A stretch of 46,688 bases of DNA from Candidatus Woesearchaeota archaeon (GCA_017609465.1 JAFCDX010000006.1:1-46688), one strand, 5' to 3'. Shown: positions 15,932 to 24,326, counted from the stretch's first letter. Program-made: numbers and translations. The notes: generated by a model not told the origin, from the letters alone.

Positions 15932-16348
15932 ATGATAATAATAGACGGAACAAACCTGTTGATGGGAAGACTTGCAACCTATGCCGCAAAAAAAGCATTA
16001 GAAGGTGAAAAAGTAGTAATCGTTAATTCTGAAAAAGTAATAATATCAGGGAAAAAAGAAATGGTCTTCAAAAAATACAAGGAAAAAAGAGAAAAAGGAA
16101 GTGCATTAAAAGGACCTTACACTCCAAGAAAACCTGACAGAATGCTTAGAAGAACAATAAGAGGGATGATTCCTTATAAAACAGGAAAAGGAAAAGAGGC
16201 ATTTGAAAGAGTAATGTGCTATGTTGAAGTCCCTGAAAAATACAGGAATGAAAAATTGGAAACACTTAAAAGCGCTGATTTTTCAAAATTAAAAACAATA
16301 AATTATATAACATTGGACAGATTAAGTAATATGCTCGGTGGAAAGTGA
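15932..16348 (+). CDS. rpl13: Ribosomal protein uL13
   Basis: 138 aa from ATG 15932 (MIIIDGTNLLMGRLAT), one nt after rpl18e stops. The signatures VIVNSEKVIISGKK and RRTIRGMIPYKTGKG are present. It binds 23S rRNA early in assembly. It overlaps rps9 by 4 nt. Confidence 0.97.
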   Translation: MIIIDGTNLLMGRLATYAAKKALEGEKVVIVNSEKVIISGKKEMVFKKYKEKREKGSALKGPYTPRKPDRMLRRTIRGMIPYKTGKGKEAFERVMCYVEVPEKYRNEKLETLKSADFSKLKTINYITLDRLSNMLGGK

Positions 16349-16740
16349 AGCCAATAAACACATCAGGAAAGAGAAAGTCTGCATTAGCAAAAGCTGTTTT
16401 AAAAGAAGGTAAAGGTGTAATCAAGATTAATTCAAGACCAATTAATGTTTATTTTCATGACATGGCAAGAGACAGAGTTAATGAATTAATAACACTTTCA
16501 GAACCAACAATAAAAAAAGTTGATGTAAATGTGAATGTAAGTGGAGGGGGATGGCAGTCGCAATCAGAAGCTTCAAGACTTGCAATTGCAAGGGCTCTCG
16601 CAAAATATGACAAAAAACTGAAAAAAGTGTTCAGTGATTATGATAAGCATTTATTGATTGCTGATGTAAGAAGAAAGGAAACAAGAAAGCCAAACACATC
16701 AAATAGTGCAAGAAGTAAAAGACAAAAATCTTATAGATAA
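16345..16740 (+). CDS. rps9: Ribosomal protein uS9
   Basis: 131 aa with a GTG start at 16345 overlapping the rpl13 stop (GTGA). N-terminal TSGKRKSALAKA, core GGGWQSQSEASRLAIARAL, and the universal C-terminal tail SARSKRQKSYR, which reaches the P-site tRNA. Confidence 0.97.
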   Translation: MKPINTSGKRKSALAKAVLKEGKGVIKINSRPINVYFHDMARDRVNELITLSEPTIKKVDVNVNVSGGGWQSQSEASRLAIARALAKYDKKLKKVFSDYDKHLLIADVRRKETRKPNTSNSARSKRQKSYR

Positions 16741-16771
16741 AGTTATAAACATAAAAAATTTCATATTCAAA

Positions 16772-16966
16772 ATGATAATACCAATAAGATGCATGAGCTG
16801 TGGAAAGCCAGTTGGACATTTATGGCAGAAGTTCAATGAATTAAAGAAATCAAAGTCTGTAAAAGAAGCTATGGATGAAGCTGGTTTAGAAAGATACTGC
16901 TGTAGGTCATTATTCTTAAGTCATGTCGATTTGATAGATATAGTTTCAAAATTCAAAAGATTTTAA
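16772..16966 (+). CDS. rpoN: RNA polymerase subunit Rpo10 (RpoN)
   Basis: 64 aa from ATG 16772 (MIIPIRCMSCGKPVG), the universal start of this subunit. The zinc site CMSC plus the later CC pair (ERYCCRSLFLSHVDLID) is intact. Rpo10 joins Rpo3 and Rpo11 in the assembly platform. In many archaea rpoK follows; here the next gene is the sigma-70 factor, 24 nt downstream. Confidence 0.97.
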   Translation: MIIPIRCMSCGKPVGHLWQKFNELKKSKSVKEAMDEAGLERYCCRSLFLSHVDLIDIVSKFKRF

Positions 16967-16990
16967 AAGTTTTTTTTACAAAAATATAAT

Positions 16991-18028
16991 ATGGAAATTA
17001 ATATGAATTATGGAAGTAAAGGTTTATCCAATAAAGAAATAAATAAATGGAATTATGATTCTTTTTTAGAGCTTGAAGAAAGAAAAACAAATTTGTTGAA
17101 GTATATCCAAAGTTTTCCTGATATATATAAAAAAATAAATATGAATGGAGAAGGTTTGTTAATCCCAAAGAAAATAGAAGAAAATGATATAATAAATTAT
17201 AATAATTTAGAAACTTTGGTTAAGAAATTTTCTATTATGATCTCAAGAAAAAGAAAGCATAAAAATTTAAGAGAAAAGATAATTGAAAAGAGAAATGAGA
17301 TAGAGGAATACAATCTGGGCATAGTTCTAAAACGTGCAAGCCATTATAATGTATTTTTAAACAGGTCTTTTTTTGATATATTCCAGGATGGATGTCTTGG
17401 AAGTCAAAGAGCTGTAGAAAAATTCAATTATAAAAAAGAGTATAATTTCTCAACTTTCGCGATATATTGGATAGACCAATCAATAATTAGGGGATATAAT
17501 AATCATGCTTATACCATACGTATTCCTATCCATACCATAACAAAAATTAGGAAGATGGAAAAATTAGCAAGAAAATTAGATTTGGATATAAATAATACTT
17601 ATGATCTTTATATAATTTCAAAAGAGATGAATATGAATATTAAAGAGATTCTAAAACTTAGAGAATATAACATAAAAACAAGCTCTCTTAACAAAGAGAT
17701 TACAAAGGAAGATAGTAAAATAGAATTGGGGGACATTATTGAAGATAAAAACATAAAAAACCCATTTGAAATATACGAAAGCAAAAAAACTAAGGTGGAC
17801 GTACTGAATTTATTAAAATGTTTATCTCCAAGAGAAGAGATAATAATAAAAATGAGATTTGGAATTAAATGTCTTTATTCTGAAGACCCTCCTAGAGAAT
17901 ATACTCTTGAAGAAATTGGAGATTATCTTAATGTTACAAGAGAACGTGTGAGACGAATACAATATAAAGCACTTAAAAAGCTTAGATTGAATCAAGAAAT
18001 TGAGGGAATAACATTACATCAACAGTAA
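16991..18028 (+). CDS. Bacterial-type sigma-70 factor (RpoD/SigA-like, regions 2-4)
   Basis: 345 aa. Region 2.1 is NLGIVLKRASHY (108-119). Region 2.2, the core-binding helix, is FFDIFQDGCLGSQRAVEKF (127-145), aligning with E. coli FLDLIQEGNIGL. Regions 2.3-2.4 are YNFSTFAIYWIDQSIIRG (151-168) then YTIRIPIH (174-181). The promoter-melting aromatics are kept (Y151, F153, F156, Y159, W160), as is Q163 (E. coli Q437). Region 3 spans about 182-230, with a linker SSLNKEI...LGDIIED (231-252). Region 4.1 is LSPREEIIIKMRFGI (278-292). The region 4.2 HTH is YTLEEIGDYLNVTRERVRRI (304-323), with the -35 reader RER. Region 1.1 is absent. It follows rpoN on the same strand. Archaea normally use TBP/TFB, so this is highly unexpected. 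Whether it binds the archaeal core is unknown. Confidence 0.93.
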   Translation: MEINMNYGSKGLSNKEINKWNYDSFLELEERKTNLLKYIQSFPDIYKKINMNGEGLLIPKKIEENDIINYNNLETLVKKFSIMISRKRKHKNLREKIIEKRNEIEEYNLGIVLKRASHYNVFLNRSFFDIFQDGCLGSQRAVEKFNYKKEYNFSTFAIYWIDQSIIRGYNNHAYTIRIPIHTITKIRKMEKLARKLDLDINNTYDLYIISKEMNMNIKEILKLREYNIKTSSLNKEITKEDSKIELGDIIEDKNIKNPFEIYESKKTKVDVLNLLKCLSPREEIIIKMRFGIKCLYSEDPPREYTLEEIGDYLNVTRERVRRIQYKALKKLRLNQEIEGITLHQQ

Positions 18029-18059
18029 ATTATAAAAATAGAGGATAATTGATAATTCT

Positions 18060-19133
18060 ATGACAAAAGAGGCATTTAATCCATGGAGTTCTAAATCCAT
18101 AAAGAATTATGAGGCTGCATTTGATGAATTTGGATTAAAGAAAATAGATAATAAATTAAAACTAGACCATCATTTATTCAGGAGAAACATAATAATAGCT
18201 CACAGGGACTTTGACAAGGTATTTAATAGAATAAAAAACAAAAAGCCTTTCATACAGATGACCGGAATAGCTTCATCAGGAAAACTTCATTTTGGTCACA
18301 AATCAATAATAGACATGTTCACATTTTTCTCAAAATTCCAAAATTCAAGAAATTATTTTGCAATCTCTGACATAGACGCTTATTGCTCAAGAGAGAAATT
18401 CAAATCCTTTGAAGAAACAAAAGAGTATGCAATAGAAAATCTTGCTAATGTGTTGGCATTGGGCGTTAAAAAGAAATATGTTTATGTTCAGTCAAAAAAA
18501 GAAAGTAAGTATTACAGCTTTATCTTTGAATTGTCAAAGAAAATAACAAGAAAGTCCTTTGAAGCAACATACGGGCATATTGACTTGGGAAAAATACAAG
18601 CCAGTTTAATACAATACGGCGACATATTGCATCCACAATTAAAGGATTATGAAGGAAAAATGCCTTCGTTAACAGGTATTGCGCTTGATCAAGATCCTCA
18701 TGCAAAAATAACAAGGGACATTGCAAGAAAATTCAAGTTAGAATTGCCAAGTTTTATTTATTTACTTCATCAATCAGGATTAAAAGATTCTAAAATGAGT
18801 GCTTCAAAACCAGAAACAGCAATTTTCCTTGATGATTCCAATATAGAAATAAAGAAAAAGATACAACATGCATTTACTGGTGGAAGAGATACTGTAGAAG
18901 AGCAAAAAAGGCTTGGAGGAGATCCTGAAATATGCAAGATTCATGAGTTTTTATTATTTCATCATCTAAAAGACAAGTTCGTTAAGGAAATATATGACAG
19001 GTGCCGTTCCGGGAATTTATTATGCGGAGAATGTAAGCAGTTATGTACTGATTTTATAATAGATTTTCTTGAAAAACACAGGGAAAAAGTAAAGAAAAAC
19101 AGAAAAATAGCAGAGAAAATTATAAATAATTAA
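18060..19133 (+). CDS. trpS: Tryptophanyl-tRNA synthetase, archaeal/eukaryotic type
   Basis: 357 aa. Class I signatures are SSGKLHFGHKS (HIGH box) and KMSASKPETA (KMSKS box). GIALDQDPHAKITRDIA and the N-terminal FNPWSSKSIKNYEAAFDEFG are typical of archaeal TrpRS. It charges tRNA-Trp, whose gene lies about 5 kb downstream (24362). The gene starts 31 nt after the sigma gene on the same strand. Confidence 0.96.
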   Translation: MTKEAFNPWSSKSIKNYEAAFDEFGLKKIDNKLKLDHHLFRRNIIIAHRDFDKVFNRIKNKKPFIQMTGIASSGKLHFGHKSIIDMFTFFSKFQNSRNYFAISDIDAYCSREKFKSFEETKEYAIENLANVLALGVKKKYVYVQSKKESKYYSFIFELSKKITRKSFEATYGHIDLGKIQASLIQYGDILHPQLKDYEGKMPSLTGIALDQDPHAKITRDIARKFKLELPSFIYLLHQSGLKDSKMSASKPETAIFLDDSNIEIKKKIQHAFTGGRDTVEEQKRLGGDPEICKIHEFLLFHHLKDKFVKEIYDRCRSGNLLCGECKQLCTDFIIDFLEKHREKVKKNRKIAEKIINN

Positions 19134-19187
19134 TTATTGGTAGATAGTAACATTTAAATACTTATTCTAATACTCAAAAGTAGTAAA

Positions 19188-19979
19188 ATGATAGTTTCAG
19201 ACATATTTTTGAAAAAATTGAGAAGTGCATTCAATTTGAATATTTATGAAGCCAAAATATGGACAGCTTTATTGTCAAGAGGAGTGGCTTCTGCAAGTGA
19301 ATTGGCAGACATAGGAAATGTTCCAAGATCAAGAGCATATGACATTCTTGAGAGCCTTGAAAAGAAAGGTTTTGTAATAGTTAAATTGGGAAAACCAATA
19401 AAATACATAGGAATTAAGCCTGAAGAAGTATTTGAAAGAGAAAAAAAGAAAATAATGGAAAAAGCAAAGAATCAAGCAGAATCCCTGGAAAACATAAAAC
19501 AGACAAACTTATTCAAGGACCTCCAATTGCTATTCAATCAAGGCGTTGAACATATTGATGCCACAAACATATCAGGCTCATTAAAAGGACGTAACAATAT
19601 TTATGAACAAATATCATCAATGGTGAATAATTCAAAAAAAACCATTAACATAGCAACATCAGAAGAAGGCCTTATAAGAAAACATAATAAATTAAAAGAG
19701 GAAATCAAAAAAGCACACAAAAAGGGAGTTCAAATAAGAATAATCGCACCTGTAACAAATAAAAATAAAGATACTGTAAAAGAATTAAGCAAATACGCAA
19801 AGATAAAAAACCAGGATTTAAATGCAAGATTTGTAACTACAGATAAAGCAGAAGCTATTTTCATGACAAATGATGATAAAAATGTTCATGAAAGCTATGA
19901 CAATGCAATATGGATATCCTCACCTTTCTTCGTTAATACTCTTAATAATATGTTCAATGGAATGTGGGTTAAGAAATAA
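19188..19979 (+). CDS. TrmB-family transcription regulator
   Basis: 263 aa. The N-terminal winged helix (NLNIYEAKIWTALLSRGVAS, then PRSRAYDILESLEKKGFV, about 17-66) is the TrmB HTH. A short helical linker and a C-terminal phospholipase-D-like regulatory domain follow (about 110-263), with ISSMVNNSKKTINIATSEEG. Family members sense sugars or other ligands and repress or activate TATA promoters. Its own TATA (CATTTAAATACTTA) is about 30 nt upstream. The target here is unknown. Confidence 0.88.
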   Translation: MIVSDIFLKKLRSAFNLNIYEAKIWTALLSRGVASASELADIGNVPRSRAYDILESLEKKGFVIVKLGKPIKYIGIKPEEVFEREKKKIMEKAKNQAESLENIKQTNLFKDLQLLFNQGVEHIDATNISGSLKGRNNIYEQISSMVNNSKKTINIATSEEGLIRKHNKLKEEIKKAHKKGVQIRIIAPVTNKNKDTVKELSKYAKIKNQDLNARFVTTDKAEAIFMTNDDKNVHESYDNAIWISSPFFVNTLNNMFNGMWVKK

Positions 19980-20014
19980 AAAACTTTAAATAAACAAAAA
20001 GGAATAAATAAAAA

Positions 20015-20656
20015 ATGAAAAAAACAATATTATTCGGGGGTTTAATAGCTGTTTTGTTCTTATTGGCAGCATGCGGAGATACAACAGGAAATAGTGTTAA
20101 AGATACAGATACGATTCCTAGAGATGATTCTCAAGTGTCTACATGTGGAGATGGAGAATGTACTGAAGATGAAATGTGTGATGTAGATACTCTTAAAGTT
20201 GGCTGTATTGATGATTGCGGACCTTGTCCAACATCATTATATGCAAAAGGATTTGACTGTGCAACATCAAATTGTGTAGAAACAAGCGATAACCATTTTG
20301 ATATAACAGGAGAAGCAAGTGTTGAATTGGAAGTTGTTAACTTAGGTGGTGTATTGGCAAACACATTGGAAATAGATCATGTAAAATGCTATTCTGGAAA
20401 CACAAGAGTATTGGCAAGTTACGGAAAAGCAAATTACAAGGGGTACATATTCTACAATGAAGGTTTTAATGGTGACAATGAAGTTAGATTAGCATCACAT
20501 GGAAGCAAGAGAGACAGAGCAACATACACACTTACATTCCAAGAAGATGACTCTACACCAAAAGAAACACCATTCGAACTTAGATGTGTTCCAGAAATAA
20601 AAACACATAGTCCAATGATTGGTAAAGAACAAACAATCTATTTGAGCTTTAAATAA
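20015..20656 (+). CDS. Secreted lipoprotein, GDGECTEDE type
   Basis: 213 aa. Lipobox LLAAC then GDTTGNSVKD, encoded by a 27-bp stretch (20066-20092) identical to 4854-4880. A Cys-rich CGDGECTEDEMC segment with CIDDCGPC follows, then a beta-sandwich (about 90-213) with FEATURES of an immunoglobulin-like or CARDB-like fold (VELEVVNLGGVLANTLEI). Function unknown. The 3' end overlaps the convergent pth2 by 8 bp. Confidence 0.78.
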   Translation: MKKTILFGGLIAVLFLLAACGDTTGNSVKDTDTIPRDDSQVSTCGDGECTEDEMCDVDTLKVGCIDDCGPCPTSLYAKGFDCATSNCVETSDNHFDITGEASVELEVVNLGGVLANTLEIDHVKCYSGNTRVLASYGKANYKGYIFYNEGFNGDNEVRLASHGSKRDRATYTLTFQEDDSTPKETPFELRCVPEIKTHSPMIGKEQTIYLSFK

Positions 20657-20987
20657 GCTTTAACTTTTTTATTATTTTATCTATTTTTTCTTTTTTATCC
20701 GGACCTATTCCAAGACAAGTTATTGTTGGTTTCTTGAAATAAGTTTTTCCTGCGTCTTTTATCAATGCTGTTTTTAACCCAAGAGTTTTTGCTTTCATGT
20801 TATAATTTTTTAATTCATTAAGATCTTTCACTTTTAGAATAATTTTTGGCATTCCTTTATCAACCCATTCGGAAATCTTTCTCTTGTTTGATTTTAGAAC
20901 TGCTTCAACAGATGCATGCGCACATTGCACGGACAGCTTTCCCTTTGGAAGCCTTAGATCACCCCTAACAAGAATCGCCTGTTTCAT
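20649..20987 (-). CDS. pth2: Peptidyl-tRNA hydrolase Pth2
   Basis: 112 aa. KQAILVRGDLRLPKGKLSVQCAHAS is the Pth2 active-site region (Lys of KGKLSVQ, CAHA). Further motifs are KTALIKDAGKT and TITCLGIGP. It recycles peptidyl-tRNA in archaea and eukaryotes. Expected full length. Confidence 0.97.
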   Translation of the reverse strand: MKQAILVRGDLRLPKGKLSVQCAHASVEAVLKSNKRKISEWVDKGMPKIILKVKDLNELKNYNMKAKTLGLKTALIKDAGKTYFKKPTITCLGIGPDKKEKIDKIIKKLKLI

Positions 20988-21042
20988 ATTATAACTATAA
21001 TTAATCTAATTATTAAATCTTTCTATTTAATAAAAAGAAAAA

Positions 21043-21438
21043 TTAAAAGAAAATCTCTTTTATAGCCCACACAAACAAAGCAATCCACAATAATAATATC
21101 AGCCAGTTTCTTTTTACTATCTTTTTATCCTTAAGCATCTTCTGTGCCAATGACAACACCTCTTTTGAATATGCTCCAAATGCCATTGCCATTAACAATG
21201 CTGTGAAAACCATTGCTGCAAGTATCTGCACAATTGTCAATGTTTGTATAAGATAATACAATACAAATAATGCCAATACAAAAGAAACTACTATCAAGGT
21301 CTTAGGTCTTTGATAAATTGGTTTTGCGACTTTTTCAAACCATATCTTTGGATCTACCAAAATAACAAGAACTTTCAATAGGCCTAAAGAGATAAAAACA
21401 AGGGCTATTATTTCTATAGCTGTTAATACCATTTTCAC
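21043..21438 (-). CDS. Integral membrane protein, 4 TM, unknown
   Basis: 131 aa with TM segments at about 5-27, 46-66, 68-90 and 110-130, and a short charged loop (YSKEVLSLAQKMLKDKKIVK) before the last helix. An SD-like AGGAGG-type sequence lies just upstream (plus strand CCTCCTTTT at 21438-21446). No family recognised. Confidence 0.7.
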   Translation of the reverse strand: MKMVLTAIEIIALVFISLGLLKVLVILVDPKIWFEKVAKPIYQRPKTLIVVSFVLALFVLYYLIQTLTIVQILAAMVFTALLMAMAFGAYSKEVLSLAQKMLKDKKIVKRNWLILLLWIALFVWAIKEIFF

Positions 21439-21483
21439 CTCCTTTTATTAATATTTTAAAGAATTACAGGCTTATAAATATTA

Positions 21484-22134
21484 TTATTTGTTCTGACAAA
21501 CAAAAAAGCAATGGTCTTTCTGGAAAGGGTCCAATACTTTCTTATCTATTATTTTCAGCTTATCTTTTAGAGACATTTCAACATCCTTGTAGATATCTCT
21601 TGGATTTCTTGTAACATCAATGGATCTTGCTTTTATGGCAAGTAAAACATGACCTTTTTTTTTCAGGAATTTAAGATTCTTCAATAAAATATTGACCTGT
21701 TCTTTGTGTGCTATGTCCTGATAAATCACATTCACATTAGTTATTCTCTTTTCATATTCTTCTGGGTGAGAGGCATTCGCAAGTATTGGTATCATGTTTT
21801 TTCTTTTTTCACATATTAAATATAAATCTCTTACAACCCTTGGGGCAAAATCAACGCAAAATATCATTCCCCTTTCTATTATGTCTGATATGAAGCTTGC
21901 AGTATAACCGTGAGCCGCACCCAGATATAATATATCCTGATTTCTCTTCAAGGGCAATAAAGAGATGTTTTTTATTATTGCTGCCGCTAATTTAGATCTT
22001 CTTGGGTCAAATTCCCTATATCCGTTTTTTATTTGCTCATTAAAATAAGAAATATTGTCAAGAGATTTTGTATACAAGTATCTTTTCTTGTTTTTCTGAA
22101 TCTCATATATTCCTTTGTATTTTGTCTCTTTCAT
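21484..22134 (-). CDS. flpA: Fibrillarin-like rRNA/tRNA 2'-O-methyltransferase
   Basis: 216 aa. SAM-binding motif I ILYLGAAHGYTASFISDI, motif ICVDFAPRVVRDL, and the catalytic region VIYQDIAHKEQ and HVLLAIKARSIDVT. It is the catalytic subunit of C/D-box sRNPs, working with Nop5 and L7Ae. The Nop5 gene lies just upstream, separated by one small gene. Confidence 0.96.
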   Translation of the reverse strand: MKETKYKGIYEIQKNKKRYLYTKSLDNISYFNEQIKNGYREFDPRRSKLAAAIIKNISLLPLKRNQDILYLGAAHGYTASFISDIIERGMIFCVDFAPRVVRDLYLICEKRKNMIPILANASHPEEYEKRITNVNVIYQDIAHKEQVNILLKNLKFLKKKGHVLLAIKARSIDVTRNPRDIYKDVEMSLKDKLKIIDKKVLDPFQKDHCFFVCQNK

Positions 22135-22156
22135 AAGAAATAATTAAATTGTTGAT

Positions 22157-22570
22157 TTAAAAGCCTTCTGATTTTTTAAAGAATTCCTTCATATAATCTT
22201 TTAAATTCTTCCTATCTTCATAAAAAATAACCCTTTCAGATATACCATTTATTCTTTCTGCTTCTTTTCTCTTTTCCTCAGATAATTCTTCAGATGAGAA
22301 AAGAAAGATATATTTTGTATGACCTATAGCCTTTAATTCTCCAACTATGTTTTCAAGACAATCCTCTTTTAATAAGACAATATCTGCAATTAGGAAATCA
22401 TAAAATATCTTCCCGTTATTTTCAGGATTGTAAGATTTTTTAGATTTAATATATTCCAAAGCCATATCATAATTTTCTGCATAATTTAAATTACAATTAC
22501 TTGAACCATTTAAAAATTGAAATTCTTCTGTTGATATGCTTAAACCTTCATATCTTTTATCTGTATTCAT
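22157..22570 (-). CDS. Receiver-like small protein between nop5 and fibrillarin
   Basis: 137 aa from ATG 22570 (MNTDKRYEGL), 30-odd nt after a TATA-like TTTATATATT. An earlier in-frame ATG at 22636 overlaps nop5. The strand pattern FYDFLIADIVLL, KYIFLFSSEE, RVIFYEDRKN recalls a response-regulator receiver fold with Asp in the centre strand and Ser at the second position, but the signature is weak and no histidine kinase is seen nearby. It may instead be an unrelated alpha/beta protein. Confidence 0.6.
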   Translation of the reverse strand: MNTDKRYEGLSISTEEFQFLNGSSNCNLNYAENYDMALEYIKSKKSYNPENNGKIFYDFLIADIVLLKEDCLENIVGELKAIGHTKYIFLFSSEELSEEKRKEAERINGISERVIFYEDRKNLKDYMKEFFKKSEGF

Positions 22571-22601
22571 ACTCACTATATAATAACAAAAATATATAAA
22601 T

Positions 22602-23240
22602 TTATTTATTTTTGAAATAATCCTTCTTAACAGCAATAGATATTTTGGAAGCTAGTTGCCTTGCTGCTTTTCCCTTGTTCTCTGCTTTAGAGATTGACTC
22701 ATGATTGAATATAACACCGAATTTAGGAGCTTTTGCTTTTTTTATTAAATGCCTAAAGAGGGCTTTTTCAGCACCAAGAACCTGTATCTTTGAGGAAGGC
22801 ATTTCTGCCAGATTCTTTAATGATCCTCCAAGTTCGATTAATTTCGCCCCTATTATGTCTCCTGCGGTTTCAAGCAGATTAGGACATACTTCTTTCATCA
22901 TATTTTCCATATACCTTCTTTGGGATTCTTTCAGATTTTTCAATGAATTTATTTCATTCAATAATTCTGACATTGACTTCAAATCTCTTTTGCCTAATTT
23001 AACGCTTAGGGCTCCCTCATTAAACTTTTCAACTTCCTTCAAGAATAATTCTGAATCAGGTATCTTTGAATCTTTTATATTATAATAGCTATATCTTTCT
23101 CTTAAATTTGCTATTAATTTATTCATTGATGAATTTAATATATCTACAGTGTGGATTGTGTGAATTATTAAAGTATCCTTTCTAAATGAATTAATCAAAT
23201 CTTCCTTTGTCTCTTTCAGGTTTAATTCTCTAAGATTCAT
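22602..23240 (-). CDS. nop5: Short Nop5 (C/D-box sRNP scaffold) lacking the N-terminal domain
   Basis: 212 aa from ATG 23240, with 23255 as an alternative; the TATA at about 23262-23270 favours 23240. The coiled-coil part (MNKLIANLRERYSYY at about 40-55, then about 85-115) and the Nop domain (LIELGGSLKNLAEMPSSKIQ, then GAEKALFRHL and PKFGVIFNH) are present. The ~120-residue N-terminal fibrillarin-binding domain of typical Nop5 is missing, as is the long Lys tail. The rest looks intact, so it is a reduced form rather than a decaying gene. Confidence 0.88.
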   Translation of the reverse strand: MNLRELNLKETKEDLINSFRKDTLIIHTIHTVDILNSSMNKLIANLRERYSYYNIKDSKIPDSELFLKEVEKFNEGALSVKLGKRDLKSMSELLNEINSLKNLKESQRRYMENMMKEVCPNLLETAGDIIGAKLIELGGSLKNLAEMPSSKIQVLGAEKALFRHLIKKAKAPKFGVIFNHESISKAENKGKAARQLASKISIAVKKDYFKNK

Positions 23241-23314
23241 GATAATTTTTATCATATAATGTTTTTAAATGTTTTGAGAGAAACCTTTTTAAATATCCTT
23301 AATTTAAATAATTC

Positions 23315-23788
23315 ATGGGCGAAACCGAATATGTGATAGATGGCCTTGAAGTAAAATATGAAGGTGTTTCTAATATAGAGGAATTTCATGAATTCGTGAG
23401 GAATATTTTGGAAAATCTAGGGTATAGCATTACTGAAAAATCCCACGAGGAAAGTACAAACAAGAAATTTGTTATTAAAGGCAAGGCAGAAAAACCTGTT
23501 GATGATTACACTAAGTTAAAAATTAAGATAGGAATAAATGCTTCTTATGAAAACGTTGAAGTTAAAAACAAAAGAATGCAGAAAGGGAATTTCAAGTTAA
23601 AATTAAAAGGTGTTATTGAAAGAGATTTTCAAGATAAGTGGTCATCACCAATTAAGAGATTTTTAAGAGGTATTTACGACAAGTTTATTTCTCTAGATGA
23701 AAAAGAAAACTATGAAGAAGAATTAAAAGAGGATATTTATACTGTAGCAGAAAAAGCAAAAAGGTTCTTTGGTATGCATAAATTGTAA
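23315..23788 (+). CDS. Unknown conserved-looking 157-aa protein
   Basis: Divergent from nop5 with a TATA (TTTTTAAATATC) 25 nt before ATG 23315. Composed of alternating strands and charged helices (IKIGINASYENVEV, GNFKLKLKGVIERDF), about 157 aa with no TM or signal peptide. No family recognised. Confidence 0.7.
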   Translation: MGETEYVIDGLEVKYEGVSNIEEFHEFVRNILENLGYSITEKSHEESTNKKFVIKGKAEKPVDDYTKLKIKIGINASYENVEVKNKRMQKGNFKLKLKGVIERDFQDKWSSPIKRFLRGIYDKFISLDEKENYEEELKEDIYTVAEKAKRFFGMHKL

Positions 23789-23804
23789 TTATATATAAGT
23801 AGTA

Positions 23805-23829
23805 ACAAATAGAAAGATTTAAATATAGA
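23805..23829 (+). promoter_or_regulatory. BRE/TATA promoter of the two-TM Zn-binding-like protein
   Basis: ACAAATAGAAAGATTTAAATA. The first 17 nt are identical to the promoter at 2871-2887. It lies about 25 nt before ATG 23850. Confidence 0.6.
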
Positions 23830-23849
23830 TATTTCTTTTAAAGATTAAG

Positions 23850-24326
23850 ATGAAATCAGAAACTTTGCTTAAAATATTGTATTTTGTAACATCCCTTATT
23901 ATACTAGATGGTATAATTTTAATTGTTATGGGTTCAAACCTAGTTGTTATCTTAGGGATATTTTTTTCAATATTATTTACATTTTTAGTATCAATATTCA
24001 ACAGTGATCTTTTCACAAGAAAATCATTTTTATTCACGCAGAACACTTCAAGATCTGAATTTAATATGGAAGAATTTGAAAATATATTGCACAAAATAAA
24101 TCATGAAACAGAAAGATCATTAAAAGATGCTGAAGATGTGAAAAAACAGATTAATATATTAAGGAACAATGTTCAAGGAAAATTTGTTGGAAATATAAAA
24201 AGTCATAAATATCACACAAGAGAATGCAGGTTCAGCAAGAAAATGGATGATTCTCATAAAGTCTTGTTAAAAAACAAGCAAATAGCAAAGAGAAAAGGTT
24301 TTATGCCTGGAAGATGCATTAAATAA
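23850..24326 (+). CDS. Membrane protein with Ada-type metal-binding-like tail
   Basis: 158 aa. Two TM helices (about 8-26 and 28-48), then a helical stretch, then a C-terminal module with GNIKSHKYHTRECRFSKKM and AKRKGFMPGRC. This is like the Ada/SPOR-neighbour metal-binding domain found attached to surface and nuclease proteins (family by recall). Only two of four usual Cys are present (C of HTREC and GRC), with His residues that could complete a site. Function unknown. Confidence 0.6.
   Translation: MKSETLLKILYFVTSLIILDGIILIVMGSNLVVILGIFFSILFTFLVSIFNSDLFTRKSFLFTQNTSRSEFNMEEFENILHKINHETERSLKDAEDVKKQINILRNNVQGKFVGNIKSHKYHTRECRFSKKMDDSHKVLLKNKQIAKRKGFMPGRCIK

Noticed and set aside
16991-18028. 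TFB-like reading of the sigma gene
   Set aside because: No zinc ribbon or cyclin repeats; the sigma region 2 and 4 motifs match instead.
16900-18100. Contamination or chimeric join as the source of the sigma gene
   Set aside because: Base composition, short spacing and strand match the flanking archaeal genes. It is still listed as the main refutation test.
22157-22570. Definite response regulator
   Set aside because: Receiver-like pattern is too weak and no partner kinase is seen, so kept only as receiver-like.
22705-23085. 126-aa plus-strand frame across nop5
   Set aside because: Antisense shadow of the Nop domain.
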